This document shows positions 21,552 through 30,266 of a DNA stretch of 64,000 bases, in pieces. Made by a program: the position numbers and the translations under genes. The stretch comes from Actinacidiphila acidipaludis (GTDB lineage Bacteria > Actinomycetota > Actinomycetes > Streptomycetales > Streptomycetaceae). The stretch lies in the NCBI RefSeq assembly GCF_019890725.1, contig NZ_JAINZZ010000017.1, forward strand, positions 1 through 64,000. The letters run 5' to 3'. The notes under the pieces are model-generated. The model did no database searches and was not told the origin of the DNA. It worked only from the letters and a program-made list of their open reading frames with translations. Positions within the stretch are counted from its first letter, which is position 1; each line of letters opens with the position of its first letter.

Positions 21552-21634
21552 GTCGCTCGTTGCTTCCCGGAGTCCTCAGCCGTGGTCGTGCTGCGGCCGA
21601 GGCGCGCGCCAATAAACCTGCTAAAACGACTGGC

Positions 21635-21666
21635 CCTGTGGATAGTTCTCGGGATTTATCCACAGG
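21635..21666. promoter_or_regulatory. Inverted pair of DnaA-box-like sites before parA
   Basis: CCTGTGGATA (21635-21644) and TATCCACAGG (21657-21666): perfect 10-bp arms with a 12-bp spacer. They contain TGTGGATAG and TTATCCACA, the latter identical to the E. coli strong DnaA box. The pair ends 34 bp upstream of the parA ATG. Confidence 0.6.
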
Positions 21667-21700
21667 TCGCCGGGGCTCGCTGGTTCAGCACCCCTTGGGC

Positions 21701-22819
21701 ATGGCAGGCTCTTCTCATTGCGAGCCTGAAGTCGAGGAGTGTGAGTCCTTGCGGTCCGACGCCAACATCGCGGGGCCGATGGCCGATCCGGTCCCCGGTC
21801 CCCGCTCAGCTGAACAAGCCGGGGGACCCTATTCCGGGCCCCCGGGGTTCGGGGGTGATGTTTCACGTGAAACATTGCCTCCCATGGATGACACCCCCAT
21901 CGGTCGCGCCGCTCAGTTGGCCGTCGAGGCACTGAACCGCACAGGTGAGGGGCTTCCCCGGCCTCCCCAGACCAGAGTCATGGTGGTGGCCAACCAGAAG
22001 GGCGGCGTGGGGAAGACCACGACGACCGTGAACCTGGCTGCTTCCCTGGCGCTGCACGGCGGCAGGGTGCTGGTGATCGACCTCGACCCCCAGGGGAACG
22101 CCTCCACGGCGCTGGGTATCGACCATCACGCCGAGGTCCCCTCGATCTACGACGTTCTGGTGGAGAGCAAGCCGCTCTCCGACGTCGTCCAGCCGGTTGC
22201 CGATGTGGAGGGGCTCTTCTGCGCGCCCGCCACGATCGACCTGGCCGGTGCCGAGATCGAGCTGGTCTCGCTGGTCGCTCGCGAGAGCCGGCTGCAGAGG
22301 GCCATCGAGTCCTATGAGCAGCCGCTGGACTACATCCTCATCGACTGCCCGCCCTCCCTCGGCCTGCTGACCGTCAACGCCCTGGTTGCCGGCGCCGAGG
22401 TGGTCATCCCGATCCAGTGCGAGTACTACGCGCTGGAGGGACTCGGACAGCTCCTGAAGAACGTGGACCTGGTCCGGGCCCACCTCAACCCCAAACTCCA
22501 CGTCTCGACGATCCTGCTGACCATGTACGACGGCCGCACCCGGCTGGCGTCGCAGGTCGCCGACGAGGTCCGCACCCACTTCGGCAAGGAGGTGCTGCGG
22601 ACCAGCATCCCCCGCTCGGTCCGCATCTCGGAGGCGCCCAGCTACGGCCAGACCGTCCTCACCTACGACCCGGGATCCAGTGGAGCCCTGTCGTACCTTG
22701 AGGCGGCCCGGGAGATGGCCCTCCGGGGTCTGCCCGGCCAGGTGGAGGTCGAGTACGACCCGCAGGAAGAACAGCACAACGAGCACAACCCGCACAGCAT
22801 GTCGGAGGGGATCCAGTGA
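21701..22819 (+). CDS. parA: Chromosome partitioning ATPase ParA
   Basis: 372 residues from ATG 21701 ([20 protein letters not shown]). The deviant Walker A is KGGVGKTTT in [20 protein letters not shown], with Walker B-type LIDCPPSLG. The frame is open back to 21536, but that part has a TTA codon and lacks coding character. Further internal ATGs at 21884 (MDDTPIG) are possible. ParA binds DNA non-specifically with ATP and positions ParB-parS complexes, mainly during sporulation septation in Streptomyces. A parS site (21860) lies inside the gene and encodes part of GDVSRETLP. The stop overlaps the parB start (GTGA). Confidence 0.93.
   Translation: MAGSSHCEPEVEECESLRSDANIAGPMADPVPGPRSAEQAGGPYSGPPGFGGDVSRETLPPMDDTPIGRAAQLAVEALNRTGEGLPRPPQTRVMVVANQKGGVGKTTTTVNLAASLALHGGRVLVIDLDPQGNASTALGIDHHAEVPSIYDVLVESKPLSDVVQPVADVEGLFCAPATIDLAGAEIELVSLVARESRLQRAIESYEQPLDYILIDCPPSLGLLTVNALVAGAEVVIPIQCEYYALEGLGQLLKNVDLVRAHLNPKLHVSTILLTMYDGRTRLASQVADEVRTHFGKEVLRTSIPRSVRISEAPSYGQTVLTYDPGSSGALSYLEAAREMALRGLPGQVEVEYDPQEEQHNEHNPHSMSEGIQ
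21860..21873. promoter_or_regulatory. parS: parS site 2 (perfect consensus)
   Basis: GTTTCACGTGAAAC, exact consensus palindrome, inside the 5' part of parA. Confidence 0.95.
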
Positions 22820-23910
22820 GTGATCGACGCAGAGGGCTCGGCCGTGGTCTCGGCGCGCTGATCCCAGCCGGGCCGCCCGCGGGGACCTCCCCGGCGGGGA
22901 CACCGGTACTGACGCCCGAGCGGGGCGTCGCGGCGGCAAAGGTGGCCGGCCTGACGGACCGCAGGGGGTCCGAGTCGGCCCCGCCCGTGGTCGACATCCC
23001 TGTTTCACGTGAAACAGAGCCGGACCTGTCCGCGCAGAAGATCCCGGCTACCGGGGCCTATTTCGCGGAGTTGGCACCGGACTCCATCACGCCGAACCCC
23101 CGCCAGCCGCGTGAGGTGTTCGACGAGGATGCGCTGAACGAGCTCATCATCTCCATCAAGGAGGTGGGTCTGCTGCAACCGGTCGTGGTGCGGCAGATCA
23201 GCGCGGAACGCTATGAGCTGATCATGGGTGAGCGCCGCTGGCGGGCCTGCAAGGCGGCGGGCCTGGAGCGGATCCCTGCGATCGTCCGTGCCACGGACGA
23301 CGAGAAGCTGCTGCTGGACGCCCTCCTGGAGAACCTCCACCGGGCACAGCTGAACCCGCTGGAAGAGGCCGCCGCCTACGACCAGTTGCTGCGGGACTTC
23401 GCCTGCACCCATGAGCAGCTCGCCGATCGCATCGGCCGTTCGCGCTCCCAGGTCTCCAACACCCTGCGGCTGCTGAAGCTGTCCGCCCCGGTGCAGCGGC
23501 GGGTCGCGGCCGGTGTGCTCTCCTTCGGTCACGCGCGGGCGCTGCTCGCGCTGGAGGACCCGGAGGAGCAGGACAAGCTGGCTCACCGGATCGTGGCCGA
23601 GGGGCTGTCCGTGCGGGCGGTCGAGGAGATCGTCACCCTGATGAACAACGAGCCCAAGGCGGCTCGCAAGGCGCCTGGCCCCCGGGCCGGCCGCCGGGTC
23701 TCCCCGGCCCTCACACACCTCGCCACCCGTCTTTCGGATCGCTTCGAGACCCGGGTGAAGGTCGACCTTGGCCAAAAGCGGGGAAAGATCGTCGTGGAAT
23801 TCGCCTCGATAGAGGATCTGGAGCGCATCCTGGGGACGATGGCCCCGGGTGAAGGCCGGGTCCTGGAGAACAAGCTCGACGACGACGTCGACGAGGACGA
23901 GGCCGAGTGA
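22816..23910 (+). CDS. parB: Chromosome partitioning protein ParB (parS-binding CTPase)
   Basis: 364 residues from GTG 22816 ([17 protein letters not shown]), overlapping the parA stop. The N-terminal CTP-binding domain shows [14 protein letters not shown] and [13 protein letters not shown]. The helix-turn-helix [19 protein letters not shown] recognises parS, and the C-terminal dimerisation region has [16 protein letters not shown]. ParB loads on parS, spreads as a clamp and organises the origin region. A perfect parS (23002) lies inside the gene and encodes VSRET. Eleven parS-like sites occur in this window. Confidence 0.97.
   Translation: MSDRRRGLGRGLGALIPAGPPAGTSPAGTPVLTPERGVAAAKVAGLTDRRGSESAPPVVDIPVSRETEPDLSAQKIPATGAYFAELAPDSITPNPRQPREVFDEDALNELIISIKEVGLLQPVVVRQISAERYELIMGERRWRACKAAGLERIPAIVRATDDEKLLLDALLENLHRAQLNPLEEAAAYDQLLRDFACTHEQLADRIGRSRSQVSNTLRLLKLSAPVQRRVAAGVLSFGHARALLALEDPEEQDKLAHRIVAEGLSVRAVEEIVTLMNNEPKAARKAPGPRAGRRVSPALTHLATRLSDRFETRVKVDLGQKRGKIVVEFASIEDLERILGTMAPGEGRVLENKLDDDVDEDEAE
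23002..23015. promoter_or_regulatory. parS: parS site 3 (perfect consensus)
   Basis: GTTTCACGTGAAAC, exact consensus, in the parB coding region about 190 bp from its start. Confidence 0.95.
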
Positions 23911-23988
23911 CACAGGGGCACCCCGGGGGGAGATCGCCGGGGTGCCCACGGGGTGCTCGGTTCACGACAGAAAAGGGGTCTGGGCCCG

Positions 23989-24606
23989 ATGGGACGTCGG
24001 CTCGTACCGCTCACCCTGGACAACCTGCCGGATCTGCCCAAGCCCTGCCGCCACTGTGTCTTCTGGGAGCTCGACCCGGTCAGTGGTGAGGCCGCCGTCC
24101 AGGCGGGCAAGCCCGAACTGGAGAAGGAGGCCTGGATCTCCGCGGCACTGCTGGAATGGGGATCTTGCGGCCGGGTGGTCTACGTCGACGAGGTACCGGC
24201 CGGGTTCGTGCTCTACGCGCCGGCTGCCTATGTGCCGCGTTCCACGGCCTTCCCGACGAGCCCGGTGTCCGGGGACGCCGTCCAGCTGATGACCTCCCGG
24301 GTACTGCCCGGCTACCAGGGGCAGGGCCTCGGCCGAGTGCTGGTGCAGACGGTCGCCAAGGATCTGGTGCGGCGCGGCTTCAAGGCCATCGAGGCGTTCG
24401 GCGATGCGAAGTGGTCGGGTCCCTCCTGCGTCCTGCCCGCCGACCACCTCACGGCCGTCGGCTTCAAGACCGTCCGTCCCCACCCGCGCTACCCGCGCCT
24501 GCGGCTGGAGCTGCGCTCGACGATCTCCTGGAAGGAGGACGTCGAGATGGCGATCGACCGGTTGCTGGGGGCGGTCCAGAAGGAACCTGCCCTGCGGCCG
24601 CTCTGA
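23989..24606 (+). CDS. GNAT-family N-acetyltransferase linked to parB
   Basis: 205 residues from ATG 23989 with AAAAGGGG upstream. An N-terminal CRHCVFWE segment has a CxxC pair. The GNAT core has VYVDEVPAGFVLYAP, VLPGYQGQGLGRVLVQT (acetyl-CoA loop) and RRGFKAIEAFGD. The gene follows parB in Streptomyces genomes, but its substrate is not known to me. A 46-bp palindrome containing parS closes the region 59 bp downstream. Confidence 0.85.
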   Translation: MGRRLVPLTLDNLPDLPKPCRHCVFWELDPVSGEAAVQAGKPELEKEAWISAALLEWGSCGRVVYVDEVPAGFVLYAPAAYVPRSTAFPTSPVSGDAVQLMTSRVLPGYQGQGLGRVLVQTVAKDLVRRGFKAIEAFGDAKWSGPSCVLPADHLTAVGFKTVRPHPRYPRLRLELRSTISWKEDVEMAIDRLLGAVQKEPALRPL

Positions 24607-24665
24607 TACTCACCCTCCCCCGCACGCCCTTCCGAACCTCAACTCTTCGGCCGTACCCCGGACAT

Positions 24666-24711
24666 GACGGAGGCGGTGTCTGTTCCACGTGGAACAGACA
24701 CCGCCTCCGTC
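24666..24711. terminator. 46-bp perfect palindrome containing parS
   Basis: 23-bp perfect arms centred on CACGTG: the left arm starts GACGGAGGCGGTGTCTG and the right arm is its exact complement. It lies between the convergent GNAT gene and trxA, so the RNA would form a strong bidirectional terminator hairpin while the centre is a ParB site. Confidence 0.8.
24682..24695. promoter_or_regulatory. parS: parS site 4 (GTTCCACGTGGAAC variant)
   Basis: A symmetrical two-base variant of the consensus at the centre of a 46-bp palindrome. Confidence 0.8.
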
Positions 24712-24756
24712 TGTGTGCTGCTGGAGTCCGATCCGGCACTCAGCCGGTCGGGAGAC

Positions 24757-25086
24757 TCAGCCGATGAAGTCGGACAGGTCCCGCTCCAGGGCGGCACGCG
24801 GCTTGGCGCCGACGATGGTCTTGACGACCTCGCCGCCCTTGTAGACGTTCAGCGTCGGGATGGACATCACGCCGTACTTCGCGGCGGTGACCGGGTTCTC
24901 ATCGATGTTGAGCTTGACGATGGTGATCTCGTCCGGGTGCTCGGCCGCGATGGCCTCCAGAGAGGGGGCGATCTGACGGCACGGGCCGCACCACTCGGCC
25001 CAGAAGTCGACCAGCACGGGCTTGTCGCTGGCGAGTACTTCCTGGGCGAAGGTCGCGTCGGTCACGGGCTTGGTGTTGCCGGCCAC
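24757..25086 (-). CDS. trxA: Thioredoxin
   Basis: 109 residues from GTG 25086 with GAGGAG 6 nt upstream. Active site W32-C-G-P-C36 in VDFWAEWCGPCRQIAP; cis-Pro in MSIPTLNVYKGGEV. It is a cytoplasmic dithiol reductant recycled by TrxB, which lies 51 bp upstream on the same strand. The pair forms the oxidative-stress trxBA operon. Confidence 0.97.
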   Translation of the reverse strand: MAGNTKPVTDATFAQEVLASDKPVLVDFWAEWCGPCRQIAPSLEAIAAEHPDEITIVKLNIDENPVTAAKYGVMSIPTLNVYKGGEVVKTIVGAKPRAALERDLSDFIG

Positions 25087-25137
25087 GGCAGTCTCCTCGG
25101 GGTGTTGAAACGTGCGGGGGTGAGGGTGAAGTTCGGG

Positions 25138-26088
25138 TCAGACGGTCTTCTCGGCGTCGGCGAGAGCCGCCAGGTAGCGCTCGGCGTCCAGGGCGGCGGA
25201 ACAGCCGGTGCCGGCCGCGGTGATCGCCTGACGGTAGGTGTGGTCGACGACGTCACCGGCGGCGAACACACCAGGGATGTTGGTCCGGGTGCTGGGCGCC
25301 TGCACGACGAGGTAACCCTCGGCGTCCAGGTCGAGCACGCCCTTGAAGAGCTCGGTCCTGGGGTCGTGGCCGATCGCGATGAACAGACCCGTCACCGGCA
25401 GCTCGGACGTCTCGCCGGTCTTGGTGTCCTTCAGCGTCAGGCCGGTGAGCTTGCCGTCACCGTGGATCTCGGTGACCTCGCTGTCCCAGACGAAGGAGAT
25501 CTTCGGGTCGGCGAACGCGCGCTCCTGCATGGCCTTCGAGGCGCGCAGGGAGTCCCGCCGGTGCACGATCTTGACCGACTTGGCGAACCGGGAGAGGAAG
25601 GTCGCCTCCTCCATCGCGGTGTCGCCACCACCGATCACGGCGATGTCGTGCTCCCGGAAGAAGAAGCCGTCACAGGTGGCACACCAGGAGACACCGCGAC
25701 CGGAGAGCTGATCCTCGTTGGGCAGGTTCAGCTTGCGGTGCTGGGAGCCGGTGGTCACGATCACGGCCTTCGCCCGGTGAACCGTGCCCGCCGAGTCGGT
25801 GACCGTCTTGATGTCGCCGGTCAGGTCGACGGCGACCACGTCGTCGGGGATGAGCTCCGCGCCGAAGCGCTCGGCCTGGGCCCGCATGTTGTCCATGAGG
25901 TCCGGGCCCAGGATGCCCTCCCGGAAGCCCGGGAAGTTCTCCACGTCGGTGGTGTTCATCAGGGCACCGCCGGCGGTCACCGAACCCTCGAACACCAGCG
26001 GGTTCAGGGAAGCGCGTGCCGTGTAGAGCGCCGCGGTGTATCCCGCGGGCCCGGAGCCGATGATGATCACGTTACGGACGTCGCTCAC
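25138..26088 (-). CDS. trxB: Thioredoxin reductase
   Basis: 316 residues from GTG 26088 ([20 protein letters not shown]). The FAD GxGxxG is at 11-16, the redox-active pair C136-A-T-C139 is in [11 protein letters not shown], the NADPH site is [13 protein letters not shown] with HRRDSLRAS, and the FAD C-motif is [16 protein letters not shown]. It reduces thioredoxin with NADPH. Upstream is an exact SigR-type promoter (26150-26176), as in S. coelicolor where trxBA is the classic SigR target. Confidence 0.98.
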   Translation of the reverse strand: MSDVRNVIIIGSGPAGYTAALYTARASLNPLVFEGSVTAGGALMNTTDVENFPGFREGILGPDLMDNMRAQAERFGAELIPDDVVAVDLTGDIKTVTDSAGTVHRAKAVIVTTGSQHRKLNLPNEDQLSGRGVSWCATCDGFFFREHDIAVIGGGDTAMEEATFLSRFAKSVKIVHRRDSLRASKAMQERAFADPKISFVWDSEVTEIHGDGKLTGLTLKDTKTGETSELPVTGLFIAIGHDPRTELFKGVLDLDAEGYLVVQAPSTRTNIPGVFAAGDVVDHTYRQAITAAGTGCSAALDAERYLAALADAEKTV

Positions 26089-26149
26089 GGGTGTCTTCCT
26101 CGTCTCTGCGAACTGCGGTGGGGGCCCTGGCTGGACTCTCGTCCTGCCT

Positions 26150-26176
26150 AACGGATCCTACGGGTCCCGCATTCCC
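26150..26176 (-). promoter_or_regulatory. SigR-dependent promoter of trxBA
   Basis: On the minus strand GGGAAT (26176-26171), an 18-bp spacer, then GTT (26152-26150), an exact match to the Streptomyces SigR consensus GGGAAT-N18-GTT, about 60 bp before the trxB GTG. SigR answers disulfide stress and drives trxBA in S. coelicolor. Confidence 0.88.
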
Positions 26177-26215
26177 ACGGCAGCGCACCGCTCACGCGGC
26201 GCCGTGGCCGACGTC

Positions 26216-27124
26216 CTAACGGGGATAGGTCCCCTGGAAGAGAACCGCACCCGGGCTGCTCGGCGTACACGAGGCGTTGACGACGAAGGCGTCCACGCGG
26301 GAGGCGTCATGCGGGTGCGGCAGAACCACGAGATAGGACTGCGCACCCCGGAAGAGCTCACGGCCTGCGGCCAGCGGGGTCTGGGTCCGGTGAGTGGCCT
26401 TGAGGACGCACGGCGGCACCGCCACCGGGGAGGCCTTCGGCTGTGCGGAGGCCCCATTGGTGTCCTGGTGGAGCATCGGCGTGTTGCCGCGATCGGTGGA
26501 CCCCGGGCTCTGGGCGGCGTATGTGGTGTTCGGCGCGGCCAGCAGGTCGTGCACCTGCTGGCGGACCGCGTCGGCGTTGGCCCCGGCCGTCTTCTGCTGG
26601 GCCGTGTCCAGTCCGGCGCTGTTCGAGGTCCCGCCCGACCCGGAGGTGGCTGCCCAGATGACTCCGCCCAGCAGGGCGGTCGCGGCGGCCATGGCGACGG
26701 CGAGGAACCCGCGCCGTCTGCGGCTGCCCGCCGAGCGGTCCCCGGACCGTCCGGCACGACCCGGCCCGGACGTGCCTCCGGGATGCCCGCCGGGAGCTGT
26801 TGATGTTTCACGTGGAACAGGGGTCGGCCGTGCCGTGGAACCGGTCGATGTTCCACGTGGAACAGGGGGCCGGGTGGAGTCGAGCAGCGCCTCGGCGGCC
26901 AGGGCGGCATCGATCCGGCCCGCGACGTCAGCAGGCATGCGCGGGGGGCCGGGCAGTGTCCCGAGCATGCCGCGGATCTCCTCCAGCGAGCGCAGGACAT
27001 CCCGGCAGAGGTCGCAGTCGGCGATGTGTGCCTGAACCTCGGCACTGCGGTCAGGGGGCAGCAAGCCCTCGGAGAGGTCGGAGATCTCCGAGACCTCGGG
27101 ATGCGGGTCCATCCCCGTCGTCAT
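26216..27124 (-). CDS. Zinc-binding anti-sigma factor, membrane-anchored
   Basis: 302 residues from ATG 27124, overlapping the sigma gene stop (ATGA). The ZAS motif H33-x3-C37-x2-C40 (AHIADCDLC) binds zinc and the sigma factor. One transmembrane helix lies at about 139-158 (GFLAVAMAAATALLGGVIW), and an extracytoplasmic domain with two Cys follows. In the linker, two parS-like sites 45 bp apart encode PVPRGTSTG and PVPRETSTA. It likely holds the adjacent ECF sigma factor at the membrane. The Streptomyces equivalent position is next to sigM and trxB. Confidence 0.9.
   Translation of the reverse strand: MTTGMDPHPEVSEISDLSEGLLPPDRSAEVQAHIADCDLCRDVLRSLEEIRGMLGTLPGPPRMPADVAGRIDAALAAEALLDSTRPPVPRGTSTGSTARPTPVPRETSTAPGGHPGGTSGPGRAGRSGDRSAGSRRRRGFLAVAMAAATALLGGVIWAATSGSGGTSNSAGLDTAQQKTAGANADAVRQQVHDLLAAPNTTYAAQSPGSTDRGNTPMLHQDTNGASAQPKASPVAVPPCVLKATHRTQTPLAAGRELFRGAQSYLVVLPHPHDASRVDAFVVNASCTPSSPGAVLFQGTYPR
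26805..26818. promoter_or_regulatory. parS: parS site 5 (GTTTCACGTGGAAC)
   Basis: A one-half-site variant, in the anti-sigma coding region. On the minus strand it encodes VPRET. Confidence 0.8.
26850..26863. promoter_or_regulatory. parS: parS site 6 (GTTCCACGTGGAAC)
   Basis: A symmetrical variant exactly 45 bp (15 codons) from site 5 in the same gene. On the minus strand it encodes VPRGT. Confidence 0.8.
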
Positions 27125-27792
27125 CGGTGGCCACCTCCGCCCTGTTCCGTTCCCGTCTCTGGGACGGATGTCCCCTCCGTCGGGTTCCTTCCCCTGCCAA
27201 GATCGCCGGTACCCGCCTCCGTCAGGCGGAGATGAGTGAGCAGCGGGAGCAGCCGGGCGCGGCCCCGGGCGCAACGGCTCTTCACGGTTCCGGTGGGCAC
27301 ATCGAGCACCGCCGCGGCCTCGGCCACCGGGTAGCCCTGCATGTCCACGAGGACCAGCGCGGCCCGCTGCTCGGGCGGCAGCGTGGCCAGGGCGGCGACG
27401 AGCTCCCGCTGGAGCTCGTCGCGCTCGGCCGGCGCCTCGGCGGACTCGTGCGGCTCCATGAGGGCCTCGAAGTTCTGGTCGTCCGCGACGGGTGAGGTCC
27501 GGCGGCTGGCCGCCCGCCGGACGCGGTCCAGGCAGGCGTTCACGGTGATCCGGTGCAGCCAGGTCGTCACGGCCGACTGGCCGCGGAAGCTGTGGGCACT
27601 CCGGAAGGCCGACACGAGGGCGTCCTGGACGGCGTCAGCGGCCTCCTCGCGGTCCCCGAGGGTGCGCAGGGCCACGGCCCACAGGCGGTCCCGGTGCCGC
27701 CGGACCAGTTCTCCGAAGGCGTCCGTGTCCCCTGCGACGTGCCGCGCCAGGAGGTCGGCGTCGGCGACGCCGGCCAGCGGGTTCTGCTCCAT
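27121..27792 (-). CDS. sigM: ECF RNA polymerase sigma factor (SigM-like)
   Basis: 223 residues from ATG 27792 (GGGAGGC upstream). Region 2 shows AFGELVRRHRDRLWAVALRT, LGDREEAADAVQDALVSAFR and TWLHRITVNACLDRVRR. Region 4 shows LPPEQRAALVLVDMQGYPVA and VPTGTVKSRCARGRARLLPL. It is cytoplasmic and held by the zinc anti-sigma factor whose gene overlaps its stop. The position between trxB and murJ matches SigM of S. coelicolor; the symbol rests on this context. A pseudokinase gene ends 36 bp upstream on the same strand. Confidence 0.9.
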   Translation of the reverse strand: MEQNPLAGVADADLLARHVAGDTDAFGELVRRHRDRLWAVALRTLGDREEAADAVQDALVSAFRSAHSFRGQSAVTTWLHRITVNACLDRVRRAASRRTSPVADDQNFEALMEPHESAEAPAERDELQRELVAALATLPPEQRAALVLVDMQGYPVAEAAAVLDVPTGTVKSRCARGRARLLPLLTHLRLTEAGTGDLGRGRNPTEGTSVPETGTEQGGGGHR

Positions 27793-27828
27793 GGCTGCCT
27801 CCCCCCTGGATCCCGCGGTGTGCTCGGC

Positions 27829-30150
27829 TCAGCCTGTGACGCTGATCTCGCCGATCTTGCCACGGAACGTCCCCGACGACTCCTGCGGGAGCTTGGTCAG
27901 CCAGACCAGCAGATACCGGGAGGACACCTTGGAGGTGGGCGTGAGCGTCACCTGCTCGCCCGAACCCTCGGCGACCTTGGTGAAGCCGTCGAGCGTGGTC
28001 GGCATCGACGAGGTGGTGCTGGGGGCGGCCAGGAGCTGGACCGAGGTGGACCCTATGAAGTCCACCTTCACCTTGCTCACGTTCGCGGCATGTCCGAGGT
28101 CCACGATGACTCCGACACCGGGCTTCAGACCGCCGAGGTTGGCCTGGGTGTACCAGCTGGTCTGCCAGTACGTGCTCGGGTTGTTGTCGTAGGCGTTCGG
28201 GACCTGGGACGGGTTCTCGCTGTGGTCGTCGCCGTACGGGTCGAAGTCCTTGGCCGTGGCGATCGCGATCGGCTTGGGCGCGGGCGGCGCGGTGTTCTGG
28301 CCGGCTTTCTGCCCCGTGGGCGTGTGCTTGGGTGCGCCGTCCTCGTTGGACTTCAGCGCGTCGGCGAGCTGCCAGCTGCCGAGCCCGATCGCCACGATGA
28401 GCAGGGCGGCGACCGCCCACTTCAGGGCCTGCCCGGTCCGGCCCGGCAGCGCCGGCGGCGGCACCTGGACCGGTGGGGTGGTGCGGGTGGCGCCGCGCGG
28501 CGGCGGAGTCGCCGGCGGGTACTTCTGGAAGGCCGGCGGCTGGTAGACCGGCGGCGCCTGCTCCGGCTTCCTGATCCGGGGCATGCCCGCGACGGCCTTG
28601 GCGAGCTCCTCGGGCGTGGTGCAGGGCGGCTCCTCCCGGGAGGCCGTCGCGCCGTCGTTCACCAGGGCTCGCATGGCCACCTCGGACAGACCGCGGTGGA
28701 TGCCCGCCCGCACCTGGTCGGGGGCCACCAGGCCGACGCCCTTGGGCAGCCCGGTCAGGCCGTGCGCGTCCTCCTCGTAGGGCCACCGCTGGGTGAGGGA
28801 GGCGTAGAGCAGCGCACCGATCGCCTCGGTGTCCTGGCGCTGCGGCCGGTCGGACTTCAGGCCGCGCAGCGCGGCGGTGACCGCGAGGCCGCGGATCCGG
28901 TACTGCCCGGACACCGTCCGGAGCACCGCACCCGGGTCGAGCCGCAGATGCGCCAGTCCCTCGCGGTGGGCGGCGGTCATGGCCTGCGAGACCTGACTCA
29001 CCATCTGGTACGCGTCGTGCGGCTCCAGGGGGCCCGCCGCCAGCAGGTCGCTGAGGGCGGTGGCGTCCGGCAGCCACTCGTGGATGACGTAGACGAGGTC
29101 GTTCTCCTCGACGGCGTCGAGGACCTGGACGAACCGCGGGTCGCCCAGGAGCGCCGCGGAGCGTGCGGCGGCGAGCACCTGGCGGCCGCGCGTGTGGTCA
29201 GCGGGCAGGATGTGGATGCCGACGGCCCGGCGGAGCTTCTCGTCGACGGCGCGCCAGCTGCTGAAGCCGTCGACCCGGGTGACGCACTCTTCCAACTGGT
29301 AGCGGCGGGCCAGCTTGTGACCGCTGTGCAGCTCCGGTCGCTTCACGGGGACGGAACGGGCCGGGGTCTCCGGCTTGGGCTCAGCCGAGGGTTCGGGCGT
29401 GGGTTCCGGCTCGCGCTGGGCCTTCGGTGCGGGTGTGGGCTCGGGCTTCGACTCGGCCGCGCCCTTCGGCTCGGCCTCGGAGCCGGTCTCCGGCTCGGTC
29501 TTGGAACCGGTCTCCGGCTTCGCCCCAGCGCCGTTCCCGGCGCCGGCGCCCTCGGCCGTGGCGCGCTTGGCCGCGGTGCCCTTGCCGGAGGTGCTCGCGG
29601 CGTTCTTCTCCTCGTTCTCCTTCTCGCGCATGTGCTGAGGAGTGAGGCGCTGGGTGGGGGTGGTCTCGCCGGCGGGCAGCAACTCGGTGGGGTTCGCGTC
29701 CTCGGCCGGCAGCTCCTGGGTGGGAGCGGTCGCCTCGGCGGGCAGCTCCTGGGTGGGAGCGGTCGCCTCGGCGGGCAACTCCTGGGTGGGAGCCGTCGCC
29801 TCCGCGGGCAACTCCTCCGTGGCGGCCGTCTCCTCCCCGCGAGCGGGCTCAGGAGCCGCGCTGCCGGGCTCGGAGGCGGCACCCGGGGTCACGACACCGG
29901 CAACGGTCTCCGCGTCGGTGTCAGCGTCTTCTGTGGCCTTCTCTGCGGGTTCTGCGGTGGCGTCAGGCTGTTCCCCGTGGGTGCTCTCGGTCGCGTCGCC
30001 CTCGGGCTTGCCCTTGGTCTGGTCGTCGTTCGTCGTCCCGTCGGGAGTGGCACCGTTGTGCTGAGCGCCGGGCGCATCGCCGCCCTCGCTGGCCACGCCG
30101 ACAGCGGCCGTGCTCCGATCCGCCACCGTCGTTCCTGCCTCCCCATCCAT
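27829..30150 (-). CDS. Membrane pseudokinase with discoidin-like C-terminal domain (MurJ partner)
   Basis: 773 residues. The first 270 are disordered, rich in Ala, Glu, Pro and Thr, with three tandem LPAEATAPTQE repeats. A kinase-like fold (about 280-500) starts GHKLARRYQLEECVTRVDG but lacks the catalytic HRD (HREGLAHLRLDPGAVL) and DFG (RIRGLAV), so it is a pseudokinase. One transmembrane helix follows at about 575-597, then an outer F5/8C-like domain (about 640-773). In mycobacteria the equivalent pseudokinase domain is part of MviN itself and binds FhaA; here it is a separate gene just downstream of murJ. It probably regulates lipid II flipping or the sigma system; this is inference. Confidence 0.82.
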   Translation of the reverse strand: MDGEAGTTVADRSTAAVGVASEGGDAPGAQHNGATPDGTTNDDQTKGKPEGDATESTHGEQPDATAEPAEKATEDADTDAETVAGVVTPGAASEPGSAAPEPARGEETAATEELPAEATAPTQELPAEATAPTQELPAEATAPTQELPAEDANPTELLPAGETTPTQRLTPQHMREKENEEKNAASTSGKGTAAKRATAEGAGAGNGAGAKPETGSKTEPETGSEAEPKGAAESKPEPTPAPKAQREPEPTPEPSAEPKPETPARSVPVKRPELHSGHKLARRYQLEECVTRVDGFSSWRAVDEKLRRAVGIHILPADHTRGRQVLAAARSAALLGDPRFVQVLDAVEENDLVYVIHEWLPDATALSDLLAAGPLEPHDAYQMVSQVSQAMTAAHREGLAHLRLDPGAVLRTVSGQYRIRGLAVTAALRGLKSDRPQRQDTEAIGALLYASLTQRWPYEEDAHGLTGLPKGVGLVAPDQVRAGIHRGLSEVAMRALVNDGATASREEPPCTTPEELAKAVAGMPRIRKPEQAPPVYQPPAFQKYPPATPPPRGATRTTPPVQVPPPALPGRTGQALKWAVAALLIVAIGLGSWQLADALKSNEDGAPKHTPTGQKAGQNTAPPAPKPIAIATAKDFDPYGDDHSENPSQVPNAYDNNPSTYWQTSWYTQANLGGLKPGVGVIVDLGHAANVSKVKVDFIGSTSVQLLAAPSTTSSMPTTLDGFTKVAEGSGEQVTLTPTSKVSSRYLLVWLTKLPQESSGTFRGKIGEISVTG
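29708..29815 (-). repeat. 33-bp in-frame tandem repeat in the pseudokinase gene
   Basis: Starts at 29708, 29741, 29774 and a partial at 29807 (33-bp period). It encodes repeats of LPAEATAPTQE in the disordered N-terminus. The copies differ at a few third positions, so it is not a very recent expansion. Confidence 0.85.
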
Positions 30151-30266
30151 TGCGCGATCTCACCTCAAGCCGAAGACAATTGTGCCCACACTCCGGCTCT
30201 ATGCACGACACGCGGCAGACCGCGATGGTTGCGCGACAGCGGGCCGCGGTGCTGTGAAGACCGGCC

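Larger units (their letters stand above)
21371..21700. other. parAB upstream region
   Basis: A 330-bp stretch between rsmG and parA. It carries one parS-like site (21538-21551) and a 10-bp-arm inverted repeat of two DnaA-box-like 9-mers (21635-21666). A continuous reading frame into parA exists but includes a TTA codon and DnaA-box sequence, so I treat it as non-coding. It is locally lower in GC (for example 21610-21630). Confidence 0.65.

Noticed and set aside
21536..21700. Extension of parA upstream to MFHVKRRS
   Set aside because: It starts within parS, contains a TTA codon and DnaA-box sequence, and has lower-GC third positions than coding DNA here.
29708..29815. Regular 33-bp repeats suspected as CRISPR
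   Set aside because: No spacers; the repeat is contiguous, in frame and encodes LPAEATAPTQE in a disordered region.
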